In this document: piece after piece, positions 23,401-29,589 of the stretch
How the letters are laid out: each line of letters begins with the position of its first letter
How positions within the stretch are numbered: the first letter of the stretch is position 1
NCBI GenBank assembly: GCA_947579665.1
Contig: OX388347.1
Location: 38,510,943 to 38,574,942, forward strand
Origin: Sympetrum striolatum
Taxonomy: Eukaryota; Arthropoda; Insecta; Odonata; Libellulidae
Direction: 5' to 3'
Length of the DNA stretch: 64,000 nt
Made by a program: the position numbers and the translations under genes
The notes under the pieces: generated by a model
Databases searched by the model: none
What the model was told of the DNA's origin: nothing
What the model saw: the letters and a program-made list of their open reading frames with translations, nothing else

Positions 23401-24167
23401 GCAGATTTTTTACTAATAGCGAGAAATGATTTGCTCCTAGTCGGAGTACCTTGTTCTGATTTAGCGATAACTGCAGGCCTTGATCCCGTTTCTTTTTTCT
23501 CGGAATCTCCGTTCGCAGATTGTTTAGCAACAGCGGGATATGAGGGGCTCTTCGTCGGTGTAAGTTGTGCTGATTTAACGATACTTCCAGGCCTTGATAC
23601 TGTTTCTTGCTTCTTGGAATCTCTGTTTGCAGATTGTATAGCAACAGTAGGAGATGAGGTGATGGTCGGGGGTGTACCCTGTGCTGATTTAGCTGCAAGT
23701 GCTGGCCCTAATCCCGTTGTTTTCATCTCGAAATCTCTGTTGGCGGAGGGCGTAATAACAGCGGGAGCTGAAGTGCTGGCAGATATTTTACATTGCGTTA
23801 CTGGAGATACCTCCTTCCCCGAACTACTCGGACTGCATTGGCTTTTGATGGCATTATCTGGGTCTTTTTTCAACTGGTTGATTTCGCGACGTTTCCTGTT
23901 ATGAAGCCAGCGTCCTTCGCTTATTGTTCTCCCGGTGACGTTCGGCGGAATTCCTACAGGGGAATAGGTCGTCAGCGGGATTATGTTAGGCTGCACGAAC
24001 CCATTACTGAATAGGTGCGGTAAATAAATTGGGGCCCCCGTAAAATTGTTTGTCATTACTTGCGCCGATCTTTGAATTCCTCGTACGATTGCATTAATAT
24101 ACTCTGCGGCTCCTATATTTACGCCAATACCGTAAGGATTGAACGGATTTCCATTGAATCCCGCCAT
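14400..24167 (-). CDS. Giant Ser/Lys/Arg-rich tandem-repeat protein, 3255 aa, unrecognised family
   Basis: A single uninterrupted frame of 3255 codons in AT-rich DNA cannot be chance, and its repeats have diverged while the frame stayed open. Seen: a unique N-terminus (1-80, starting MAGFNGNPFNPYGIG, no signal peptide). Arrays of ~38-aa units follow (consensus pieces SSPAVVTPSANRDSKK, EAGLRPAPI, KSAQGTP; about 21 units, residues ~134-1125), broken by basic modules RHNRKRREINQLKK-like at about 85, 473, 941 and 1173. Next come degenerate ~30-aa Ser/Thr units (~1390-2330, some with WQSEQY) and about a dozen 26-aa SR-like units (RVESARDTKDRSSPRSS; ~2550-2843). The acidic tail ends SLDALSDIIDEIFLD. 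No transmembrane segment or catalytic domain was seen. The basic modules resemble nuclear localisation signals and the many SP/TP sites suggest phosphorylation; a disordered nuclear or cytoskeletal scaffold is inference. The codon before this ATG is an in-frame TAG, which fixes the start at this ATG or later. I do not recognise the gene. Confidence 0.9.
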   Translation of the reverse strand: MAGFNGNPFNPYGIGVNIGAAEYINAIVRGIQRSAQVMTNNFTGAPIYLPHLFSNGFVQPNIIPLTTYSPVGIPPNVTGRTISEGRWLHNRKRREINQLKKDPDNAIKSQCSPSSSGKEVSPVTQCKISASTSAPAVITPSANRDFEMKTTGLGPALAAKSAQGTPPTITSSPTVAIQSANRDSKKQETVSRPGSIVKSAQLTPTKSPSYPAVAKQSANGDSEKKETGSRPAVIAKSEQGTPTRSKSFLAISKKSANRDSKEQEARLRPEPIAKSAQGIPKSSTSSPAVATQSSNRDSKKQGAVLRPEVIAKSAHDSPATTTSAPAVASPSANRDSKKQEAGLTPAVIVKPAQGSLTTSYSFPGVATQSSNRDSKKQEAGVSAAPIAKSAQGTAKTIYSSPIIVKPPAKRDSEKENAGLSAAVITKSTQDSPATSTSSSSIATPSVNRDSEKVEEGLRSSPIVSRKLSASRTRHNRIRRDIHRQNRDRLRKIADNTIQGLFNPGSSGQNVSPVSLCKISATSSAPDVDTQTENRYSMKQEARLRPAPIVKLAHATPKRGTSSPAAVTPSANRDSKKEEAVLRPAPIIKSKQETPTRSTSSPAVVKPSACGDPKKQKARVNPAPIAKLAPGKASFSTSSPPVVTPSACGVSKKEEAKLRHAPIVNSAKGTLTRRTSSPAVVTPSTDRDSKKQEAGVRSPALIVKSAQGTPASSTSSLAVVTPSAHGVTKKKEGRLRFTPIENLIQGTPKRSTSSPAVITSSKNREPKKEEAGGSPAPIVKSVQGTSASSTSSLSVITPSAHEDSKKEDVRRRPTPIVNSAEGTPTRSTSSPVVVTSSANRDSKTQEARVRPAPILKSAQGIPETRTSSPAVVTTSAHGDTRKKEGGLRFTPIEKLTQGTAAVCYLSPAVSTLSGHIESRKGEMGSGPAPVIAKRKVSGARRRHNRKRREINQLKKDADNAIKSQCSPSSSGKEVSPVTQCKISASTSAPAVVTPSANRDFEMKTTGLVPALAAKSAQGTPASSTSSPTSVTPSANKYSKKQVAGLGPAAIAKSVQGIPESRTSSPNLFKLSADGDTKNKEGGLRFTPIEKLTQGTAATCYLSPAVATLSGNRESRKEEAGLGPAAIVKSVQGTPGSIDHHTQNNKTLGKDSDQALCKTSTLNVNAGGKPLSVAQKRYNKRRRQAYRKKQNALLLLAGTHITTVSAGTSGIKYLSKTLPKENAGSKNTIKGSQSPLSQQVRGHSVITSTESTRNGNEPIFSSTYRKEGPSTITNIESSGITKESHVQSLLGKKASFIRQNDVSASTNQKYLTSDLGKGFPVGPCTISETAINEELIPFSSEEGISFSNPKMGSPNVIKEHHPKRIGNDIVSSKPWIESQKIRKEQNPKVLQGKNIPSNYRCKSSVDIIKKPNQEYNARKDSSSITPWIETESTNISPLQVTPNKDTSITPCLESASIKSLSPLQVTPSKDTSLTPCISPASTIILPSEQVTPSKDAPGTPRTKSAPGDNTLVAHFFPDKEAPSIERWLDSIDTMDVPYQHLPSGKQASYNTPRIDSDINNKGLIRKSSSGKVASSINPCVEYESTNKGVQGKDVASINQWKPSMDVSNKSQLNFIALKDVTSIQRREEPGSTNHSTLTQVSPSKDLSIMPWSASTNDGVIAQCPLNVSSIKPWLDSVETTDKPNEPIPPRKEASSVSSQIELGINNNESVMQFPPGNIVTSVNLKIDTTSYINGPRPECSPKELVPSIKSWSEYESPLAFNATVVDNVNPNQRIRLLGPASEIKPSLSNDPYVDPCASSHKIDVENNVSICSSNGNATQGETTKNKSNKKRNSNVDQILPHTIITNFAEMKVLPSSCKSGKNKQFITGVGGHPWLALWHNYRMSSLKRGKKSFISNKALHSQCTSGKKNPPKRAWVDPSSPPKELLTRRTFEERNSSKSAWTDHASSSKGLPYQNTLDENHSSKTYWMETETTAKEKISSYSSSKEKQYSSLSIDSASSSGKDSIRGPHQTYEPAITTEVSPQQNSEGRDSIEKEWSVPEVRTHGQRRSRVSETDALSIKQSSESLTPSVECHSSSSVDKWNSSKTSQGEHASTSKKTPSLVKNPFYNPQEDKSRSNAQGPHAQGTSERNNCSKRLNEIPASSIRERSEQYSSVWSRWEPNSNGKRTRCHSPSAEEWQSEQYSLDKSDFSKKPLCDATGSFTQGNAENSPKRMRCDSPGVSKWQSEQYYSHEINFSRKSHAVPPITSKGPCSEETSVKKDYSTKTPHAGTVGDAQMSCTQDTTEGKSSSKMKRWDSLSVVKKQREEYPLTKNYPSESEHPRITEGPPIVEYSHKKDYFNSNLWKNLILASSKEENPNQYSIVKMTSSGRLNVVSKGAAEDSPTQDTSDTSDSLERSNIGPARTSYGQPMPQMSSREEFSLIPPAELASTNNGQPEQNSSYNDSSKWPKELPVNAQLPKEQPEQLTSDEKDSFMRPQACRYYIPNLKEGTVKGQLAHHSLVQKNTSTMPWADLANTSRNEVFPCTSGEDLSKISQIGSTSTTTKESLLRSSENRDTTKRDPVESASITKEESLQRSSEQRDPSRKPRVESASVSKKESSPRSSEMRDPYRKTRVESWRDTKDRSSPGSSENRDTSRKSLVESARDTKDRSLPGSSENRDTSRKPRVESARDTKERSSPRSPYKRDLSRKPRSESARRSKDRSSPRSSEMRDASRKPRSESARDTKDRSSPRSSEVRDISRKSRVESASSTKDRSSPCSTERRDTYRKPRVESASITKDGSSPRSSGRRDSPKVQRLEYSNFAKEESSPRTSGKGNYSEEQRVESVRFTKEESSPRPSGKGNPSKEQRFKSANITKEELCPSDKQESFKKPFLKSPISVEVERSIGTSESGVQSSGMDTESVISSECPLPVLTSVKDFVSIKSHIEATSEESESNDRSEALSTAESTQNTPTVNESTSNQGNIVVGTISSRSNSPNVELNKIPVMLSYSKFNMLRRRFYPPIDVPTTSKTGDIIEGPPSSCSLRNEAPFPELTVESVGASSCSSSNESNLPMPQPVPAPTTVSTPLFEDSASCPEDVVVGNLPSTDPSSRPSTTKIHKIDVIVSRNKYYQKQNSTNERRDGCRPELYKVPVAPLPSKVQNPIKGIPSPCTVGETSQNFPKLQKESPCLSSNIEIIPERGYSDRHTATLVPVITVIQTTDTVVPCHENRVPASETSLRPDCKIDYKKESEKSELPEESIDDLVLDSLDALSDIIDEIFLD
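15640..16520 (-). repeat. 78-bp (26-aa) coding tandem array
   Basis: About a dozen units of exactly 78 bp lie inside the giant frame. For example, GCAGATTCAACC recurs at 16171 and 16249. Each encodes a unit with E-S-A, T-K-[DE]-x-S-S-P and R-D-x-S-R-K-P positions. The central units are most alike and the end units are degenerate (KGN, EEQ variants), typical of unequal exchange. Because 78 is a multiple of three, the other frames also stay open and look like proteins. Confidence 0.9.
20700..23770 (-). repeat. ~114-bp (38-aa) coding tandem array in higher-order blocks
   Basis: Units of ~114 bp recur throughout, marked on the plus strand by GCGGGAGATGAGGTGCT-like and CTTGGAATCTCTGTTTGCGG-like words. 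Two basic modules divide the array at about 22590-22790 and 21180-21370, and two further modules flank it at about 23750-23910 and 20600-20680. The ~245-bp segment 23660-23910 is nearly identical to 21110-21360, 2.55 kb (851 codons) away, much closer than neighbouring units are to each other. This points to recent segmental duplication or gene conversion. Confidence 0.88.
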
Positions 24168-24177
24168 CTACAATCAT
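24094..24177 (-). CDS. Overlapping uORF (27 codons) ahead of the giant gene
   Basis: An ATG ten bases upstream of the giant gene's start, in another frame, opens 27 codons (MIVDGGIQWKSVQ...) that overlap the main start and stop at TAA. I do not suggest a functional peptide. If the leader is as inferred, ribosomes using it would bypass the main ATG, so it could repress translation. Confidence 0.35.
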   Translation of the reverse strand: MIVDGGIQWKSVQSLRYWRKYRSRRVY

Positions 24178-24197
24178 TGGAGTGTGGTTAGAAGCAT
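24174..24197 (-). CDS. Seven-codon uORF (MLLTTLQ) in the 5' leader
   Basis: ATG CTT CTA ACC ACA CTC CAA TGA ends with its stop overlapping the ATG of the next uORF (ATGA). This is a stop-start arrangement that would allow reinitiation into the overlapping uORF rather than the main frame. It lies inside the candidate 5' leader of the giant gene. Confidence 0.3.
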   Translation of the reverse strand: MLLTTLQ

Positions 24198-24227
24198 CTG
24201 TAGGCTATCTGCTCCTCCACTCCAATG
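24175..24227 (-). promoter_or_regulatory. Leader hairpin next to the start codon
   Basis: CATTGGAGTG (24175-24184) and CACTCCAATG (24218-24227) are perfect 10-bp inverted repeats with a 33-base loop. They end 8 bases from the main ATG and contain the start of uORF1 in the loop. It could form a stem in the mRNA leader. Confidence 0.5.
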
Positions 24228-24233
24228 CAGATC

Positions 24234-24275
24234 CTAGAAAAAGAAATGAAACTAATAAAAACAAACAGTGTAGGT
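24234..24275 (-). promoter_or_regulatory. Candidate 3' splice site before the giant exon
   Basis: On the minus strand GTTTTTATTAGTTTCATTTC continues CTTTTTCTAG and then GATCTG. This is a long pyrimidine tract ending in AG at 24235-24234, close to an ideal acceptor. It would make 24233 the first base of a large terminal exon with a 66-base leader piece and non-coding upstream exon(s). The alternative is that transcription starts nearby from the TATA-like box at 24293-24298. Confidence 0.45.
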
Positions 24276-24292
24276 GTCAGCCACACAAATAA

Positions 24293-24298
24293 TTTATA
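24293..24298 (-). promoter_or_regulatory. TATA-like box TATAAA upstream of the giant gene
   Basis: TCTATAAATTATT on the minus strand lies about 126 bases before the ATG. If used, transcription would start near 24265 and the gene would be intronless. It competes with the splice-site interpretation, and TATA-like words are common in AT-rich DNA. Confidence 0.25.
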
Positions 24299-24331
24299 GA
24301 CATCCGATTATGGCCAATAATACATAACACA

Positions 24332-24479
24332 GAGCATATATATCTCGATGAATCTCCTGTGAGAGAAAGAACATTTATTATAACTGAGAATATAAAATAT
24401 ACGTTGAGCATATATATCTCGATGAATCTCCAGTGAGAGAAAGAATATTTATTATAACTGAGAATATAAAATATATGTT
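24332..24479. repeat. 74-bp tandem duplication upstream of the giant gene
   Basis: GAGCATATATATCTCGATGA... (24332-24405) is repeated at 24406-24479 with about three mismatches. One copy carries, on the minus strand, TTTCTCTCACAG|GAG, a plausible splice acceptor. The other copy has CACTG at the same place and could not serve. The duplication lies 165-310 bases upstream of the start codon. Confidence 0.9.
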
Positions 24480-24990
24480 GATTAGGTCACAAAAACTGAT
24501 GTTATTTGATTAGGTCGACGCCCTTAATAAAATCGTAGCTCCTGGTAAGAGCAGGTATTGGTCTAGAGTAACAATTTTAGAACATTAGAAGGATCACCGC
24601 AAAAGGAAGATAATCGAACATCAAACAGTCTAATAATAATTCCTGAAATTTAACAACTTAGGTTTCCTGCAAACAGAGAGAAACTGGGAGAGTTGCAACT
24701 TCTATAATTCGTGATCATTTTTAATTTGACCTTTTTCCAAGGTCCGCAGCATTTTGTATCCAAAAATTGATGAAGAATCATGTTTATTCGAGTATTTTAG
24801 TTACTTTAACCTTTTATGAGCCAGTTGAATATGCGAAGTTAAAATACTCTTAAAATCATAATGATATGGATTAATTTAATGATTAATAAAAATGGAATTA
24901 CATCTAGACAACCCACATAAAAAATTCAAAAAACAGCAAAATTTTAGGAAAAATACTAAAATGGAACTTTTCAAAACTATAGTACAAAGG
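24480..24990. other. AT-rich intergenic DNA
   Basis: Nothing recognised. It could contain a promoter or upstream exon of the giant gene, but no core promoter stands out. Confidence 0.4.
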
Positions 24991-25050
24991 TTCTCAAACG
25001 TTTTCATCGTGGACCCCTTTATTTTTCCATGGACCCCCTAGCCAGTATAA
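24991..25050 (+). mobile_element. Solo hAT-like element end
   Basis: CAAAGGTTCTCAAACGTTTT followed by CATCGTGGACCCC is the typical terminal sequence of Charlie-like hAT elements. No matching right end was found downstream, so the element is truncated or was overrun by the LINE that follows. Confidence 0.5.
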
Positions 25051-25489
25051 TATTGAATATTTCTGTCAGAAAGCCATATCTGGTTTCTTTTTGATTACAT
25101 TATCTATTCAATCTATTAAAATTCATTAATGATCTGATAAACAGTTTATATATACATTTAGAGTGAAACAGACAAAAAAATTTAATATGCTCAATGCTAA
25201 ATGACCTTTACCGTCGATGCACCATAAACTTAATAAAAAATTTAAAGATTAAAATTAACGATGAAATTACTTCGGTTTTAATAGTTTATGCAAAATTCTC
25301 AACGTACAATTTTCACAAACACAGCTGAATTTAACGCGAAAATACAATACGATACTAAAACTATGTCATTAGTACTAAAACCTCATCGACCTGAGCTATG
25401 TAACACGCGAGTAATGGTTTTAGAAGAGATAACAAATAATTTTGCTTGGCGAATGCCCTTATCACAATTAGTTAAACCAAATCTACTCA

Positions 25490-26150
25490 CGGAATTGTAT
25501 GGATTAAATATAAATAGCAAGAAATTCAAAGTCATTGGGATAGGAGGAAATGAAGATATTAAAATTAAAATTAATAATGATCGTTTAGAGCAAGTAAAGG
25601 AATTCACGTATCTTGGTAGTAAGACAACAGAAGAATGGAAAAGTGAGAGAGAAATCAGATCCAGAATTGCAGTGGCACAAGAAGAATTCATGTGAAAAAA
25701 GATTATATTACAAGGAAAGATGCAAGTAAAACTAGAAAGAGATTAATGAAGTGCTATGTTTGGAGTGTTTAACTATATAGATGTGAGAGTTGGACAGTGA
25801 AAAAAGTAGATGAAAGGCGTTTAGAAGCATCTGAAATGTGGATGAAGACGGAGGGAATAAAATGGTTAGAAAGTAAAAAATGAAGAGGTTTTAAAGAGAA
25901 TAGAAAAAAAGGTCAACTATAGAGATAATCAGGAAGAGAAAAGGGATTTGGATAGGATATGAGTTAAGAAGAAATGTAATAATAACAGCGAATAAAGGAT
26001 TCGTGGCTGAAAGAAAGAAGAAAGGAAGAAGAAGAACAAAGAAGATAGATGACCTAAAGGGAAAAGATAGATATTGGAGGATGAAGAAATTGGCTCAGGA
26101 CAGGGAAGGATGGTGGAAGAATTAATTAAAGGACCTACTCACGGGCAGAA
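25490..26150 (+). pseudogene. RTE-like LINE, C-terminal reverse-transcriptase remnant
   Basis: The frame to 25695 reads GLNINSKK, then FTYLGS and EIRSRIAVA, the thumb-region signature after the RT core in RTE-like LINEs. After a stop at 25693 the homology continues in shifted frames: CYVWSV, ESWTVKKVDERRLEA, then the charged tail KGKDRYW, KLAQDREGWW. It has several stops and frameshifts and no endonuclease or catalytic RT core, so it is a dead 5'-truncated copy. It lies on the strand opposite to the giant gene, just upstream of it. Confidence 0.8.
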
Positions 26151-26526
26151 TACTTGTGATGAATCTACTTATGTCACTCCCTTTTTATAAATATTTATGA
26201 CGAGTAAAAGATATCTTTTGAATAAAATTTTCCCAAAGTTATTATTTACTAAACTTTGAGAGATAGAACGGCTAAATTTGAAACGCCCAGCGGACCTAAT
26301 TCTGATACTTTAGGGCAACACAAGTTCATAAAACGGAAATGAAACAGAAATAATGGTTCAAAGTGTCTTTCTTATATCACGAATTAATTTTTCCAATAGT
26401 CCAAGGGTCTGCTCCGAATATGCAGGAAAGTAGGACGTATTAGACACAGTATAGGCTGTAAACATCAAATTAATACCAAACAGATTTCTCATCCGCGAGT
26501 AGACTTACAGTGTCAAGATCTACGTA

Positions 26527-27168
26527 CATTGGAACCTCGGTTCACGAACTTCTGTTCCTGGACCCTGGTCGTGAACCCAATTGGTCGTGAACCGAGACAA
26601 TTTCTCCCGTTCAAATTAATGTAAATACAATTAATCCGTTCCAGACTCTGAAACTCTGTATTTTTTAAGTGCATTTCTGTTTATAATGCACGTAAATTAC
26701 ATGTAAAATTAGTTATAAGATAAATAAAAAAATAAATTTTAATACTTTACGTGAATATTATTTAAAATTAAATATTTACGTAAGTTACCTTCGTTGTGGG
26801 AGTGGCGGTCGAGGAGGAGGAGGCTAGAGCCGTGAAGATGAATTCCCTTCCATTAATATTTTTTACGAAATAAATATAAAATACAGTAATTTGAATTTAA
26901 GATAGCTAAAATTTATTATATTGCAATGGAATTTGTCCTGTTTCACTGATAAAGTAATCCGCAAATTGCTCACGAACTGTATTCACAGATCAACCAGTCT
27001 GAAACTGTTTCTCAGGAACGATGCTGTGTTATGTCGGGGTTGCCTACAGAACTGGCCTTGGTCGTGAACCGAGTTGTTGTACGCCAACCGAGTCAAAATT
27101 TGGTTGCCAAAGCTGGTCGTAAACCGAGTTGGTCGTGAACAGAGGCGGTCGTGAACCGAGGTTCCACT
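26527..27168. mobile_element. Pogo/Tigger-like MITE, 642 bp, TA target duplication
   Basis: It starts CATTGGAACCTCGGTTCACG and ends CGTGAACCGAGGTTCCACTG, flanked by TA on both sides (25-26 before, 27169-27170 after). Both ends contain several spaced copies of GGTCGTGAACCGAG, a sub-terminal repeat that could act as transposase binding sites. The interior is AT-rich without a transposase frame. The terminal sequence and TA duplication match pogo/Tigger-type Tc1-mariner relatives. Confidence 0.8.
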
Positions 27169-27170
27169 GT

Positions 27171-29580
27171 ATACGTATTTTTGTAAGGAAGATCTGCCTG
27201 CATCCCCTTACGCCTTCCTTAAAAATGTTTTATTCATAAAAAAGACTGTGTTAATACAAAAACTAGATTAAACTTTCACCTCACCGTTGTATATTGAATA
27301 ATGCCAACATGTTCAATGTAATTTAATACGTTACGTACGATTTTACACCAAATTTTACTTAACATAACCAAATACATTATATGGAAGCTATACATTAGTT
27401 GGCAAGCAACATTTTATTCGTATTACGTGATCATATGCTGTACCAGCCATTGACTTTGAGACCACCCATTTCTGAAGGCTGCACACCATGTTTAAAATTT
27501 TTCATCCCTTCTACTCTTTTCTTTTCCAATTATTTTAAAAACACTTCCTTGCTTTTCCCTTCTTCTCTAAAATTCCCATCAGAAATGATTTTTTTCGCAT
27601 TATAGCCGCAAAGTGCAGTTCCCCTTACCATTATACCCACTGCTCCTTATTTTCCTTACGTATAGAATAGATAAAAAAACAAAGTGATACTTACGAGAAA
27701 ATTAGGTAGGAGCTGGGATTTGCTAGTATCACTTTTTTATTTTTCTTTCCTTTGTGATAGTATTAAATCTTTTTTAAATAACATTATTCTATCCAGAATC
27801 ACTTGTACTCAATGCCGAGGGTTTGCAAAATCAATGTTCTCCAACTTCAATTTTCTATGCAGAAGTCGCGACAGCGCGGGTCATTTTCTCGTAAACATTA
27901 CACGGGGCCATTAGAAATACATTGTGGCTTCATAATTTTGGACTACCTATAATTAAGTAAGTGCTTCTTCAGATGTCTCCTTTATTCCAGGAAGTCAATG
28001 TTCATAGCATAAATTTAGTATACATCACTAATCATTAGTATTTAGGCCTTTTCCTATTTCATTTTCATTTAGGCCCATTTTCATTTATCCTTGTCCATTT
28101 TAGAGATAAAGCGAGAGAAAAGGAGAAGAATTATAGTAATCACCTTTCCGTTTCATCAATAGTCAATATCTTATTTATGTACGGCAAAGGTATTTTGGAT
28201 AGCAATTTTATAAAAGTTCGAAAAATGTATGACCACCGAAAGCTAAGTTCAAGTTCAAGTTCACCGATCCAAGTTTTCGCAAGATGTAAATATATGAGAG
28301 ACAAGGAGGCGTTAATTTGAGATTTGCATTCGTTAATAGAACTTAATCCAAACGATACGAGGATGCTTATCGCTAGCAAGGGTCTATGGGTGAGAGAAAC
28401 GTCTCATTATCTGCAAGGTTTAAGTTTCGTTATCTTGCGGGAGCTATTTTAATCCCATCATGCTGGATCAATTTCTTTATCAGAAAGTTATTTAAAATGT
28501 TTGATATAAAATAGAGAACGTAGAGAGAAAATTTGTTTGGTGCAAATAAAGTTAATTTTTATAGTCTGTCCAACATGATGAAGAAAATTTATTTTTACTG
28601 CCGTGTATTTCATATTAGAATGGCGCTGTTGCGAATTTTTCAAGAATAAGGCGAAAACTGATTTTAAAAACGCTTAACATTGACTTACCTAAGAGTTAAA
28701 AAAGCTCCAAATAGACGTTGTTTGGCCAACAAAGATTTCTGAAACAAGGTTAACAAGGCAATTTGAAGCTTCTTTAATTCTCACGTAATAACATAGCCGT
28801 GTTACTTTTTTCCTCTTAGTTACTCAACATTCAGTAAAGGTGCCTCCTGATAGCATAGAGTTATTTAAACAAGATTTAATAATATCATAATAGAAATAAA
28901 TATAAGAAAATATTTCTTTCAGGAAAATAAGGAAAGAGTTGGGATTTTCTTTTATCTATCCTTCGAGTTGCACATTAGTTTCTGATATCGAAATCCACCT
29001 AATTTTGCGTTCCTTCAACCTGTTTTATCAATTTTACTATTGAAAATATTGGAGAAAAACTTATACGGGAAATATATGGAAGAGTGTACAGTTTCCGGTA
29101 AAACGCATTGAGAAATGTAGTACTTTTCGTTCTATTTCGGTAGGAAAAACTTCTGCGCCATTCTTTAGTAAAAATATACGAGGCATAAGAAGTGCATTGT
29201 CTCTTCATAACGTTGGACAGACTATTGCTTCACAAAAATAATAGCACCTATTACAGATATACAAAGATTTCCTGAGAGGTATTCTACTACAGTATTAAAT
29301 CCGTAGGTTACGCAATTTCCCAAAGCGAATTCTTCGCTATATAACTGCATTGATGAAAGAGTTTGATAATGAAAGGCTTGACAATTACCAGAGTTACAAT
29401 CATTAATTGAGTGATGAAAATATTGAGCTCAGGGATGGTTTTCAGTGCGATATTCTCTAAGAATGAGACAACTAAATGAGAGACCGGAAGAAAGAAAGGG
29501 ACGGTTTAAATTAATGGACTTCGCAGTTTTCTATTTGGTTTGAGATTTTAGGAAATACGAACCCAAATAACCCTGGGTTA
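27171..29580. other. AT-rich intergenic DNA, nothing recognised
   Basis: Scattered short frames on both strands, none with domain resemblance. No repeat boundaries seen. Confidence 0.5.
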
Positions 29581-29589
29581 AAATCCATC

